From Paucibacter aquatile (GTDB lineage: Bacteria > Pseudomonadota > Gammaproteobacteria > Burkholderiales > Burkholderiaceae_C): 64,000 bases of DNA. This document shows positions 8,328-17,090 of the stretch, piece by piece. The notes below the pieces were generated by a model. It saw nothing but the letters and a program-made list of their open reading frames with translations. It searched no databases and was not told the origin of the DNA. The position numbers and the translations under genes were made by a program. Where the stretch lies: assembly GCF_002885975.1 (NCBI RefSeq), contig NZ_POSP01000003.1, positions 1,922,001 to 1,986,000 of the forward strand. The letters are read 5' to 3'. Numbering within the stretch: the first letter of the stretch is position 1; each line of letters begins with the position of its first letter.

Positions 8328-9365
8328 CTAAATACTCTTGAGCAGCCCCTCAATTTCGGACTTGATCTGAGGATTCTGCTCCCAGAATGCGCTGCGCGCC
8401 CTTGCCCCCTCAAACGCGCATTCTCGGATGCCATTCAATTCGGCCAGTTGCTTGCACTCCTTGCTGCCCCCTGCATGCTTTAGCAGCCCATAGTACTCAA
8501 TGAGCGGTATGAAATACTTTCCCTCGTCGGTGTATGTATTGACAACAAGATGCATCAGATCATCCTTATCTAACGCAGCTCTCGCTATGGTCGCATAGTC
8601 CCTTTTCTGCTCATCACCCAATTCCGATCGATGAATGAACTTAAAAAGGTGATACAGCTTTCGAAAGTGCGGACCGAGTATTGCTTCGTTGTCTATATAA
8701 AATTCCCTATAACGCTGCGACAAGGCTTTAACGTGCTCGTCTCGGCTGACCCCTTGGATTGTGACCATTTTACCCAGCCTTTGAGCAGCAACAGACTTCC
8801 GGATTAGCGTAGGCGCGCTGGCGCTACCCCCGAACGAATCGAATAGATCTGCTGGTGGCGCTACCCGCTCCAACAGCAGGAAAAACAGGGGCTCAAATGC
8901 TTGGCGCGTGCGTTCTTGCCTTTGTAGCTTGAGTTCTTCTCTTTGTAGCTTGCTGTCCTCTTCGACCAAACGCATGGTTCGATATTGGAAATAGGCGGCC
9001 ACGGCAACACCGATGAATGCGAACGACGCAAACAGAGCGTTGATGCCGCCAAATAGGTCGCCCAACTGACCAAGTTGCCCTAGCGCTTCGCCCTCCACCT
9101 CAACTACGGCAATCTGAATGATTTTCGCGCCCCAACGAGCCCAACCAAGCCAGACGGCAAGCGTAAAAATCAGGCCACCCACTCCCGCGAGAATTGGATC
9201 ATGGGTTCGCCTTGCTACATTGAGGCTCACGCAACCACTGAAAAATATCACCAATATTCCAATTGATACGTCAGCAGAAAAAACTGCAACAAGTCCAATA
9301 GATATAATTAGGGTTATTACCACCGACTCTTTTAACGTATAACTTTTAGAAAGCGAAGAATCCAT
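8328..9365 (-). CDS. Putative phage abortive-infection protein, AbiC-like membrane protein
   Basis: The 345-residue product has four predicted membrane segments (about residues 14-32, 35-50, 60-78, 108-127), then a charged coiled coil (131-157), then a soluble domain. The soluble part carries the pattern YREFYIDNEAILGPHFRKLY, a YATIARAAL repeat of helices, and FIPLIEYYGLLKH, which is what I know from the putative AbiC family (PF16872). AbiC proteins were first described as aborting phage infection; the mechanism is unclear. Base composition is visibly more AT-rich than the surroundings (for example the 9240-9380 stretch), which suggests horizontal acquisition. It is transcribed toward the protease-hydrolase gene. 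Confidence 0.7.
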   Translation of the reverse strand: MDSSLSKSYTLKESVVITLIISIGLVAVFSADVSIGILVIFFSGCVSLNVARRTHDPILAGVGGLIFTLAVWLGWARWGAKIIQIAVVEVEGEALGQLGQLGDLFGGINALFASFAFIGVAVAAYFQYRTMRLVEEDSKLQREELKLQRQERTRQAFEPLFFLLLERVAPPADLFDSFGGSASAPTLIRKSVAAQRLGKMVTIQGVSRDEHVKALSQRYREFYIDNEAILGPHFRKLYHLFKFIHRSELGDEQKRDYATIARAALDKDDLMHLVVNTYTDEGKYFIPLIEYYGLLKHAGGSKECKQLAELNGIRECAFEGARARSAFWEQNPQIKSEIEGLLKSI

Positions 9366-10007
9366 ATTTACTCCCCGACAGCAGGATAGATATATTGAGC
9401 ACCAACTTTGGCTTGGCTTTCCTTCTATTGTGTCGCCAATTGACGCTCAGAATTCAGTGCGATCCTCAAATATCGATTCGCCGCCCCGGTGAACTATTGA
9501 CAATCGCGCGCATGCGCCAGAGCGGCTCTTTCCCACTCCAAGATGTACACGGCGCAGCCAACTTGCCAGGCATGCCCTGAATGCTCAGCACACCGCCGAC
9601 TTTTCGTGTCGTGCGTAAGGTTTTGTCCTCACTAGCAAGGCTTGACGCATTCATTGCCCCCTGCCCCTCTTCTCCAATCGTGGCATTCCTGTAGCGCAGA
9701 GCGCTTGAATCCGTACGCGGCTTAGCTCAGAAGCTTCGTCATGGCTTTGTGCGTACAACACGAAATCCTCCCTGACCACAGCAACCGGTTTGTTGCGCAA
9801 GCACGTGCGTCACGTTCAGCTTCGCACTTCGTGCTGCTGTTCTTGGGGTAGAGCGCCGCTCAGGCAACAAAAACGCCCCCCGGCGCCATCAACTGGGCAC
9901 GCTAAGCCCACCGAGAAACGCCCGGGTTTAGACTGACGCCCTGCAGTCTTTATCTTCTGCCCCCTTCACTCCTCAGCCACCCACCGGGCCACCCTGGCCA
10001 TGCCGCC
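9366..10007. other. 642-bp intergenic region, no gene supported
   Basis: The left third keeps the low GC of the AbiC-like gene and presumably holds its promoter; composition returns to normal near 9500. No convincing ORF is present. At about 9866-9887, read on the minus strand, a short CGCC/GGCG hairpin is followed by TTTTTG, resembling a terminator with no minus-strand gene before it. This may be a leftover from a displaced gene. Confidence 0.4.
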
Positions 10008-11204
10008 ATGAAGTTCATCGACTCCATCCTGGCCGATGCGCCGCTGATCCAGCGCCTGCGCCGCGACATCCATGCCCACCCCGAGCTCTGCTTCCAGGAG
10101 CAGCGCACCTCGGACCTGATCGCCCAGACCCTGAGCGAATGGGGCATTCCGGTGCACCGCGGCCTGGGAACGACCGGGGTGGTGGGCATCGTCAAGAACG
10201 GCACGAGCGAGCGGGCCGTGGGCCTGCGCGCCGACATCGACGCCCTGCCGATGACGGAGCACAACACCTTTGCGCATGCCAGCACCCAGCCCGGCAAGAT
10301 GCACGCCTGCGGCCATGACGGCCACACCGCCATGCTGCTGGCCGCGGCCAAGCACCTGGCCACCAACCGCAATTTCGACGGCACCGTCTACCTGGTCTTC
10401 CAGCCGGCCGAAGAAGGCGGCGGCGGCGCGCGCGAGATGATCAAGGACGGGCTCTTCAAGCTCTTCCCCATGGAGGCCATGTTCGGCGCGCACAACTGGC
10501 CGGGCATGCCGGCCGGCGCTTTTGCGCTCAAGACCGGGCCGGTGTTCGCCTCCAGCAATGAGTTCAAGATCACCTTGCGCGGCAAGGGCGCCCATGCCGC
10601 CATGCCGCATCTGGGCGTGGACCCGGTGCCGGCGGCCTGCCAGATGGTGCAGGCCTTCCAGACCATCATCAGTCGCAACAAGCGCCCGGCCGAGGCCGGC
10701 GTGATCTCGGTGACCATGATCCACGCGGGCGAGGCGACCAACGTCATCCCCGACGCCTGCGTGATCGAGGGCACGGTGCGCACCTTCACCCTGGAACTGC
10801 TGGACCTGATCGAGCGGCGCATGGAGGAGATGGCACAGGGCATCGCCAGCGCGTTTGAGGTCAGCTGCGAGTTCAAGTTCCGCCGCAACTACCCGCCCAC
10901 CATCAACCACCCCGCCGAGACGGAGTTCGTGCGCCAGACGCTCAGCGCCATGGTCGGGCCCGAGATGGTGCAGGAGTTCGAACCCACCATGGGCGCCGAG
11001 GACTTCAGCTTCTTCCTGCAAGAGAAACCCGGCTGCTACTTCCTGATCGGCAATGGCGACGGCAGCCACCGCATCGGCGGCCACGGCATGGGGCCCTGCA
11101 CCCTGCACAACCCCAGCTACGACTTCAACGACGATCTGATCCCCCTGGGCGGCTCGATGTGGGTGCAGCTGGCCGAGGCCTGGCTGAACCAGCCGCGGCC
11201 CTGA
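10008..11204 (+). CDS. M20 family amidohydrolase (hippurate hydrolase-like)
   Basis: The 398-residue protein is an M20D metallopeptidase/amidohydrolase. These cytoplasmic enzymes hydrolyse N-acyl amino acids such as hippurate or N-acetyl amino acids. Metal-binding motifs are clear: CGHDGH at 101-106, QPAEEGGGGAR with the catalytic glutamates, and GAEDFSFFL near the C-terminus with the final LHNPSYDFND histidine. The length is typical. The next gene begins 18 bp downstream and the third 15 bp after that, so an operon with DUF2817 and DUF1415 proteins is likely. The exact substrate is not assignable. Confidence 0.92.
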   Translation: MKFIDSILADAPLIQRLRRDIHAHPELCFQEQRTSDLIAQTLSEWGIPVHRGLGTTGVVGIVKNGTSERAVGLRADIDALPMTEHNTFAHASTQPGKMHACGHDGHTAMLLAAAKHLATNRNFDGTVYLVFQPAEEGGGGAREMIKDGLFKLFPMEAMFGAHNWPGMPAGAFALKTGPVFASSNEFKITLRGKGAHAAMPHLGVDPVPAACQMVQAFQTIISRNKRPAEAGVISVTMIHAGEATNVIPDACVIEGTVRTFTLELLDLIERRMEEMAQGIASAFEVSCEFKFRRNYPPTINHPAETEFVRQTLSAMVGPEMVQEFEPTMGAEDFSFFLQEKPGCYFLIGNGDGSHRIGGHGMGPCTLHNPSYDFNDDLIPLGGSMWVQLAEAWLNQPRP

Positions 11205-11222
11205 GGAAAGAAAGACGCAGCC

Positions 11223-12344
11223 ATGTCGGCGCCGGCCGAAACCTTCTTCGCGCAGAGCTATGCCGAGGCGCGCGCCAAGTTCCTGGCCGCGGCCGAGTCC
11301 GCCGGCCTGGACCCGGAGCCGCACCGCCACCCGCTGCTGGGCCGCGAGGGCGAGACCCTGGCCCTCGATGTGCTGCGCCAGGGCCCGGCGCGCGGCCGGG
11401 CCGAGCGCCTGCTCATCCTCAGCAGCGCCTGCCACGGCGTGGAGGGCTTTGCGGGCTCGGGCATCCAGTGCGGCCTGCTGGCCGATACCGAATGGCTGGC
11501 CGCTGTGCGCGCCAGCGGTGTCTGTGTGCTCTATCTGCACGGCCTGAACCCGCATGGTTTTTCCTGGTGGCGGCGGGTCACGCAGGAAGGCGTGGACCTG
11601 AATCGCAACTTCGTCGATTTCCACCAGCGCCCCCTGCCTGCCAACCCGGGCTATGAGGAGCTGGCCAGCGCCCTGCTGCCCCGCCACTGGCCGCCCAGCG
11701 CCGAGAACGAGGCGCGCTTGAACGACTACATCGCCCGCCACGGCCGGGCCGCCTGGCAGCAAGCCGTCAGCGGTGGCCAGTACACGCAGGAGCTGGGCCT
11801 GTTCTACGGCGGCCACACGCCGACCTGGAGCCACATCACCCTGCGCCATGTGCTGGAAGAGCACCTGGCCGGCGTGCGCGAGCTGGCCTGGATCGATCTG
11901 CACACGGGCCTGGGGCCTTGCGGCCATGGCGAGCGCATCGACACCGGCCTGGGCGCGGACGAAGGCCTGGCCCGAGCGCGCCAGTGGTGGGGCGCCGGCG
12001 TGACCTCGCTGCGCGAGGGCAATTCCAGCTCGGCACCGCTGCAGGGCCTGATGTGGTCGGTCGCCGAATCGGTGTGCGCCCAGGTGGCGCCCGGCGCGCG
12101 TTGCACCGGCATCGCACTGGAGTTCGGCACCGTGCCGCTGGACGAGATGATCCTGGCCCTGCGCGCCGACCATTGGCTGGAGGCCCACCCCGAGGCGCCG
12201 CCTGAGCAGGCGCAGGCCATCAAGCGCCAGATCCGCGAGGCGTTCTACATCGACACCCCGGCCTGGAAAACCCAGCTGCTGGCGCAAGCGCGCGAAGCGG
12301 CGCAGCAGGCCCTGGCCGGGCTGGGCGCAGCCCCACACCCTTGA
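11223..12344 (+). CDS. M14-like metallopeptidase, DUF2817 family
   Basis: The 373-residue product matches DUF2817, a carboxypeptidase-related family. Candidate zinc and substrate elements are HGVEGFAGSG (His-x-x-Glu), VDLNRNFVDF (Asn-Arg of the M14 fold), WIDLHTGLGPCGHGE (second histidine) and the late glutamate in GIALEFGTVP. No signal peptide is seen, so a cytoplasmic role is likely. Lying between an N-acyl amino acid amidohydrolase and DUF1415, it probably handles small peptides or acylated amino acids; this is context inference. Confidence 0.82.
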   Translation: MSAPAETFFAQSYAEARAKFLAAAESAGLDPEPHRHPLLGREGETLALDVLRQGPARGRAERLLILSSACHGVEGFAGSGIQCGLLADTEWLAAVRASGVCVLYLHGLNPHGFSWWRRVTQEGVDLNRNFVDFHQRPLPANPGYEELASALLPRHWPPSAENEARLNDYIARHGRAAWQQAVSGGQYTQELGLFYGGHTPTWSHITLRHVLEEHLAGVRELAWIDLHTGLGPCGHGERIDTGLGADEGLARARQWWGAGVTSLREGNSSSAPLQGLMWSVAESVCAQVAPGARCTGIALEFGTVPLDEMILALRADHWLEAHPEAPPEQAQAIKRQIREAFYIDTPAWKTQLLAQAREAAQQALAGLGAAPHP

Positions 12345-12359
12345 TTTGACCGAGACCCC

Positions 12360-12956
12360 ATGAGCGACCCAGCCCAAACCCAAAACCCTCTCCCCGCTCT
12401 CAGCGAGGCCGAGATCGAGACCATCCGCCAGGAGACCCAGCACTGGCTGGAGAAGGCCGTCATCGGCCTCAACCTCTGCCCCTTTGCCAAGAGCGTGCAT
12501 GTCAACAACCGCCTGCGTTATGTGGTCAGCCAGGCCACAACGCCCGAAGACCTGCTGAAAGAGCTGGCCCGCGAGCTGCTGGCCCTGAACCGGGCCGACC
12601 CGGACGAGATCGAAACCGCCGTGCTGATCCACCCGCGTGTGCTGACGGACTTCCTGGACTTCAACGATTTCCTCGGCGCCGCCGACGCCCTGGTCGAAGA
12701 CCTGGAACTGGACGGCATCCTGCAAGTCGCCAGCTTCCACCCCGACTACCAGTTCGCCGGCACCGACATCGACGACATCAGCAACTACAGCAACCGCTCG
12801 CCCTACCCCACCCTGCACCTGCTGCGCGAAAGCAGCATCGAACGAGCGACAGAGACCATGGCCGACACCGACGCCATCTACGAGGCGAATATGGCCACAC
12901 TGGAAAAGCTGGGGCTGGAGGGCTGGAAAGCTCTCGGCCTGAAGGCGCGCGGCTGA
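12360..12956 (+). CDS. DUF1415 family protein
   Basis: The 198-residue protein matches DUF1415 (PF07209) along its whole length: TQHWLEKAVIGLNLCPFAK with the conserved LCPFA cysteine, then DFLDFNDFL and the HPDYQFAG segment followed by NRSPYPTLHLLRE. The family is widespread in proteobacteria and functionally uncharacterised; the conserved Cys, His and Asp suggest an enzyme. It is the third gene in a tight run after the M20 and DUF2817 genes. Confidence 0.88.
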   Translation: MSDPAQTQNPLPALSEAEIETIRQETQHWLEKAVIGLNLCPFAKSVHVNNRLRYVVSQATTPEDLLKELARELLALNRADPDEIETAVLIHPRVLTDFLDFNDFLGAADALVEDLELDGILQVASFHPDYQFAGTDIDDISNYSNRSPYPTLHLLRESSIERATETMADTDAIYEANMATLEKLGLEGWKALGLKARG

Positions 12957-13085
12957 GCTCCGCAGGGCATGAAGCGCCATGTCCGGATTTGACCGAAACC
13001 GGACCGGATCGGGCGCGACGCGGCCTTGCGACGGCGGCACAGTGGAGGCACTGAAACCCAGCCCTTCAACCCGGAGCCTCTGCCC

Positions 13086-13667
13086 ATGAAAACCGCCCTG
13101 CTGCTGATCGACGTTCAAGAATCTTTCCGTCAACGCCCCTACTGGAGCACGGCCGAGCTGCCCGCTTTCCTCGACGCCACACGGCGACTGATCGAAGGCG
13201 CGCAGGCCCAAGGCCTGCCCATCGTGCGCGTCTTCCACAGCGATGGCCCCGAAACGGCCGACAACCCCTTCGCCCTGGCCTCGGGCCTGGTGCGGCCGCT
13301 GGAGGAGCTGCCGGCTCTGCAGCCGGCGCTGGAGGTACTCAAGCACCGCCACAGCGCCCTGGCCGGCACGGGCCTGGCCATCTGGCTGCATCAACAGGGC
13401 ATGCAGCGCCTGATCGTCAGCGGCATCCGCACCGAGCAGTGCTGCGAGACGACCACCCGCCACGCCAGCGACGAAGGCTGGCAGGTCGACTACGTGACCG
13501 AGGCCACGCTGACCTTCGCCATGCAACACGCGGCCAGCGGCGCCACGCTGAGCCCGGCCGAGATCAAGCTGCGCACCGAGACCGTGCTGCAGGACCGCTT
13601 TGCCGAGATCTGCACGGTGGACCAGGCCCTGGCGCGCGCGGCGGCGGCTGCTGCCGTCCCGGCCTGA
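13086..13667 (+). CDS. Isochorismatase-like cysteine hydrolase
   Basis: The 193-residue protein has the isochorismatase/nicotinamidase-type fold: ALLLIDVQESFR with the catalytic Asp, a central lysine (VLKHRHSAL) and the nucleophile Cys in VSGIRTEQCCETT. Such enzymes hydrolyse amides or vinyl ethers in the cytoplasm; the substrate cannot be read. ATG at 13086 is chosen because the beta-strand start LLLIDVQ follows immediately. A GlxA-type regulator gene starts 28 bp downstream, a common pairing, and may control this hydrolase. Confidence 0.87.
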   Translation: MKTALLLIDVQESFRQRPYWSTAELPAFLDATRRLIEGAQAQGLPIVRVFHSDGPETADNPFALASGLVRPLEELPALQPALEVLKHRHSALAGTGLAIWLHQQGMQRLIVSGIRTEQCCETTTRHASDEGWQVDYVTEATLTFAMQHAASGATLSPAEIKLRTETVLQDRFAEICTVDQALARAAAAAAVPA

Positions 13668-13695
13668 GACCGGACCCAGGCGCTAAGCTCGCTTC

Positions 13696-14700
13696 ATGTC
13701 CACACCGATTGATGTCCTGATGTGGGTGCAGCCCGGCACCTTGCTGCTCGATCTGGCCGGGCCGGCCGAAGCCTTTCGCCTGGCCAACCAGGCCCTGCGC
13801 CGGCGCCAGCAGCCCGAGGCCTTTCGCCTGCGCTTCATCGGCATGGAGGCCGAGTGCGCCAGCTCGGTCGGCCTGCAGCTCAGCGGCCTGGAGCCGCCGC
13901 CCGAGAGCCTGGCGCCGGGCAGCTGGCTGATCCTCAGCGGCTGCCGCAGCAAGGCGCCCGATGAGCCGGCGCCGAGCAGCGAGCAACTGGCGCAAGAGCT
14001 GGCCGGCGAGCGCTGGTTGGCCCGGCAGGGTCAGGTCTTGCTGCGCGAGGGCGGGCGCCTGGTGTGCATCTGCTCGGGCACCTTGCTGGCGGCGCGCGCC
14101 GGCCTGCTGGGGCGCGGCGTTCGCTGCACCAGCCACCACGAGATGCTCGACCAGCTGCGCGCGCTGGCGCCCGAGGCCCAGGTCGTGGACAACCGCGTCT
14201 TCGTGCTCGATGGCCCCGAGGAGCAGATCGCCAGCAGCGCCGGCATCACCGCCGGCATCGACCTCAGCCTGCACCTGATCGCCCAGCAATGCGGCGAGGC
14301 CCTGGCCGCCAGCGTGGCCCAGACCATGGTGGTCTACCTGCGCCGCAGCAGCAAGGACCCCGAGCTCTCGCCCCTGCTGGCCCACCGCCACCACCTGCAC
14401 GCAGCCCTGCACCGCCTGCAAGACGCCATCTGCGCCGAGCCCGCGCGCGACTGGAGCCTGGACGCCATGGCCGCCCGCGCCCACGTCACGCCGCGCCACC
14501 TGAGCCGCTTGTTCGCAGAACATGCCGGCATCAGCCCGCTGGGCTATCTGCAAAGCATCCGTCTGGAGCGCGCCGAACAGGCCCTGGCCCGCGGCGCCAG
14601 CGCCAGCGATGCGGCCCTGGCGGCCGGTTTCAGCTCCGACCAGCAGCTGCGGCGCACGCGGCAGGCGCGGGCGGCGGCGGGCACCCGGCCGACACATTGA
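13696..14700 (+). CDS. GlxA-type transcriptional regulator (DJ-1/PfpI + AraC HTH)
   Basis: The 334-residue protein has an N-terminal DJ-1/PfpI-like sensor domain (residues about 5-195, with the elbow ICSGTLLAARAGLL containing Cys at the expected position) and a C-terminal AraC-family DNA-binding domain with two helix-turn-helix units (DAMAARAHVTPRHLSRLF and ASDAALAAGFSSDQQLRR). Members respond to small metabolites such as amines or amino acids. It directly follows the isochorismatase-like gene and probably regulates it or neighbouring genes. Confidence 0.9.
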   Translation: MSTPIDVLMWVQPGTLLLDLAGPAEAFRLANQALRRRQQPEAFRLRFIGMEAECASSVGLQLSGLEPPPESLAPGSWLILSGCRSKAPDEPAPSSEQLAQELAGERWLARQGQVLLREGGRLVCICSGTLLAARAGLLGRGVRCTSHHEMLDQLRALAPEAQVVDNRVFVLDGPEEQIASSAGITAGIDLSLHLIAQQCGEALAASVAQTMVVYLRRSSKDPELSPLLAHRHHLHAALHRLQDAICAEPARDWSLDAMAARAHVTPRHLSRLFAEHAGISPLGYLQSIRLERAEQALARGASASDAALAAGFSSDQQLRRTRQARAAAGTRPTH

Positions 14701-14711
14701 GCCTGCGCATC

Positions 14712-14727
14712 GAGCCAGCCCTGGCTC
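14712..14727. terminator. Small hairpin between convergent genes
   Basis: GAGCCAG and CTGGCTC are perfect inverted repeats separated by CC, placed between the convergent regulator and LytTR genes. No clean T-run follows, so termination activity is uncertain. Confidence 0.3.
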
Positions 14728-14730
14728 TGT

Positions 14731-15504
14731 CTACATTTCCTTGAACAGCTGCAGATAGCTGCGGCTCACGGGCAGACGCTCGCTGCGGCCTTTCAGTTCG
14801 ATATCGGCGGTCTCGTTGTCGCCGCGGGTGACGCGTCGGATCGAGCGCAGATTGACCACCACCGAGCGGTGCACCTGGGCAAACTGCTGCGGGTCCAGCT
14901 GCGCGAGCAGGTCCTTCAGCGGCATGCGAATCAAGGCCTCGGCGAGCTGCCCTTCGTCGCGGTAGGCGACCAGGGTGTATTTGCTGTCGCTCTTCAGGTA
15001 GTCGATGTCGTCGACCGGAATCATGCGCAGCGAGGCGCCGACGCTGGCACGCACCCAGCGCAGCGTCTCGGGCTTGGAGTCGAGCTTGAGGCGTTCGGCC
15101 AGCTGCGCCAGCAGCGCCTCGGTGTGCACCGCCGGCTGGGCCTGCTGCAGGCGCGCTTTCAGGCGCTCCACCGTTTCGCTCAGGCGGGCTGCGGTGACCG
15201 GCTTGACCACATAGTCGAGCACGCCATGCTGAAACGCCTCCAGGGCATATTGATCAAAGGCGGTGACGAAGACCAGGTGCGCCTGCTTGCCGATCTGGCG
15301 GGCCACATCGACCCCGCTCAAGCCCGGCATGTGCACATCCAGAAAGCAGATCGTGGGGCGATGCTGCTCGAACAGTTCGAGCGCCTGTCGGCCGTTGCGG
15401 GCCTGCGCAACGATCTGCAGCTCGGGCCAGACGGCGGCCAGGCGAGCCTCCAGGATCTCACGCAGGAGCGGTTCGTCGTCGGCAATCAAAGCAGTGGGGG
15501 TCAT
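14731..15504 (-). CDS. LytTR-type response regulator
   Basis: The 257-residue protein has a receiver domain (acidic ADDEP pocket, phospho-acceptor Asp in ICFLDVHMPGLSG, switch Thr and Lys in YVVKPVTAARL) followed by a LytTR DNA-binding domain (residues about 150-255, VDDIDYLKSDSKYTLV and FAQVHRSVVVNLR). It forms a two-component system with the kinase gene, which overlaps its start by four bases (ATGA), so translation is coupled. Target genes are unknown. Confidence 0.94.
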   Translation of the reverse strand: MTPTALIADDEPLLREILEARLAAVWPELQIVAQARNGRQALELFEQHRPTICFLDVHMPGLSGVDVARQIGKQAHLVFVTAFDQYALEAFQHGVLDYVVKPVTAARLSETVERLKARLQQAQPAVHTEALLAQLAERLKLDSKPETLRWVRASVGASLRMIPVDDIDYLKSDSKYTLVAYRDEGQLAEALIRMPLKDLLAQLDPQQFAQVHRSVVVNLRSIRRVTRGDNETADIELKGRSERLPVSRSYLQLFKEM

Positions 15505-16595
15505 GGCTTGGGCTCGCTGAATTCAATGGTCACTTCCACCCCATGGGGCGCCACCTCGCGCAATTCGAGGCTGGCGCTGCCGCCATAGGCCCAGAGCAGG
15601 CGTTCGCGCAAGGCCGCCAAGCCGGTGCCCAGGCCGCCGCCGGTGGCTTGCAGGCCCAGGCCGGTGTCGACCACGCGCAGGCGACAGCGGCCGCCTTCCT
15701 GCCGCTCGGCATGCACATCGATGCGGCCGCCCTCTTCGCTCGGGTCGATGCCGTGCTGCACCGCGTTCTCCACCAGCGTCAACAGCGTCATCGGCGGGCA
15801 GCGCAGCAGATGCACCCCGGCACCGATGTGCAGCGCAAAGGCTAGGCGGTCCGGCATGCGCATCTGCATCAGCTCCAGATAGGCCCGCACCAGCTCCAGC
15901 TCCTGGCCCAGCGTGTTGGCCGAGCCGTCCAGGCGCGGCACGGCAGCGCGCAGATAGTCGGTCAGGCTTTGCAGCAGCTGCGGGGCGCGCGGTGAGCCGG
16001 CCTCGACCAGAGCCTGCACATTGGCCAGGGTGTTGAACAAAAAATGCGGCTGGGCCTGGGCCGTCAGCAGGCGCATGCGCGCGTCGAGCGCCTGGCGGGC
16101 CAGTTCGCTGCGTTCCAACTCGAAGTCGTTGGCTTGTTTTTCCACTTTTGCCTCCCGTTGGCGCAAGAGGGCGGTCAGCGCGGTCCAAGGTGCCACCAGC
16201 ATGCCGGAGAGGCTCATCAGCATGAAGCCAAAGAGGCGCTTTTCCTCCTTCCAGAAATCCGGGGCGCCCGCATCGGTGCCGAGTTTGTAAAAGAGAAACA
16301 CCGTGACCGGCACCACCAAGCCGACTGCCACCACCTGCAGCGCCCAGCGCGCCAGCCACTCCGGCAATCGGCGTGGCCATTGCTCAGTCAGACCGAAAGC
16401 CAGCAGCACAACCAAGCCGGTGCCGAACACCCGCATCGGCAAACGAAAGCTGAAGCTCGCGTAGGTGAGGTTGAGCAAAAGAGTCAGTAGGGTGCAGATG
16501 ATGATGACGGTGCGCACGCGCCGCCAGCCGAACAGCGCCCGCCAATTGAAGGCCGGCGACAGCGGCGCTGCTTCGAAGGGAGTGGTGGGTGACAT
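15501..16595 (-). CDS. LytS/AlgZ-type sensor histidine kinase
   Basis: The 364-residue kinase has four membrane segments between residues about 28 and 140, a short coiled coil (145-170), and a His_kinase-type catalytic region. The phospho-acceptor is His184 in QAQPHFLFNTLANVQ. The ATP lid is seen as LVENAVQHGID and DTGLGLQ...GTGLAALRERL. ATG at 16595 was chosen because the membrane region follows directly; the frame runs further upstream without family similarity. No separate sensor domain is present, so the signal is probably perceived within the membrane part. Confidence 0.92.
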   Translation of the reverse strand: MSPTTPFEAAPLSPAFNWRALFGWRRVRTVIIICTLLTLLLNLTYASFSFRLPMRVFGTGLVVLLAFGLTEQWPRRLPEWLARWALQVVAVGLVVPVTVFLFYKLGTDAGAPDFWKEEKRLFGFMLMSLSGMLVAPWTALTALLRQREAKVEKQANDFELERSELARQALDARMRLLTAQAQPHFLFNTLANVQALVEAGSPRAPQLLQSLTDYLRAAVPRLDGSANTLGQELELVRAYLELMQMRMPDRLAFALHIGAGVHLLRCPPMTLLTLVENAVQHGIDPSEEGGRIDVHAERQEGGRCRLRVVDTGLGLQATGGGLGTGLAALRERLLWAYGGSASLELREVAPHGVEVTIEFSEPKP

Positions 16596-16666
16596 CACGG
16601 CAGAATACTCGAGTGAATGGCTGGCGGCCTTGAGCGGCAATGGCGTGCGGTCGTCAGTGCCAGCGA

Positions 16667-17077
16667 TCAGCGCCAGCGTTGAGCGGGCTTGCGGAAGTAG
16701 TGGTGCGCGATGTAACGCCAGGGCAGCACCAGCGGCGTCAGCACCACGCCCATCAAGCAGGCATACAAGTTCGCTGTCACGGCTGGCGTGGCTGCGTCGT
16801 TCAGCCACAGCGGGTAGCCGATGACCAAGACCCAGATGGTTTTCCAGGTCAGCTCCCAAATCAGCAGCGGCAACATCTGCAGGGGGTAGCGCAGGCCCAA
16901 AAGACAGACAAGTGACACGGCGATCATCAGCGAGCCCAACACACCGTTGCGCTGCGCCCATGGGTCGGTGTGCTGCAACATGCCTGGGCCCCAGGTGACG
17001 GCCAGGCCCACCGTGATCAGCACATAGAAAGCGCGCAGCAGGTTCAGGCGCCAGAGGGGGACGTCTTGGTCGGTCAT
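16667..17077 (-). CDS. Small membrane protein, function unknown
   Basis: The 136-residue product is mostly hydrophobic with about four membrane segments (FYVLITVGLAVTWG, GSLMIAVSLVCLLGL, TIWVLVIGYPLWL, LMGVVLTPLVLPW). ATG at 17077 follows AAGGAGAA by a good distance. It lies 13 bp after the TPR gene on the same strand, so the two are probably co-transcribed. I recognise no family. Confidence 0.7.
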   Translation of the reverse strand: MTDQDVPLWRLNLLRAFYVLITVGLAVTWGPGMLQHTDPWAQRNGVLGSLMIAVSLVCLLGLRYPLQMLPLLIWELTWKTIWVLVIGYPLWLNDAATPAVTANLYACLMGVVLTPLVLPWRYIAHHYFRKPAQRWR

Positions 17078-17090
17078 TTTCAGTTCTCCT

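Noticed and set aside
9966..13529. 1,187-codon minus-strand frame
   Set aside because: Antisense to four well-supported genes on the plus strand.
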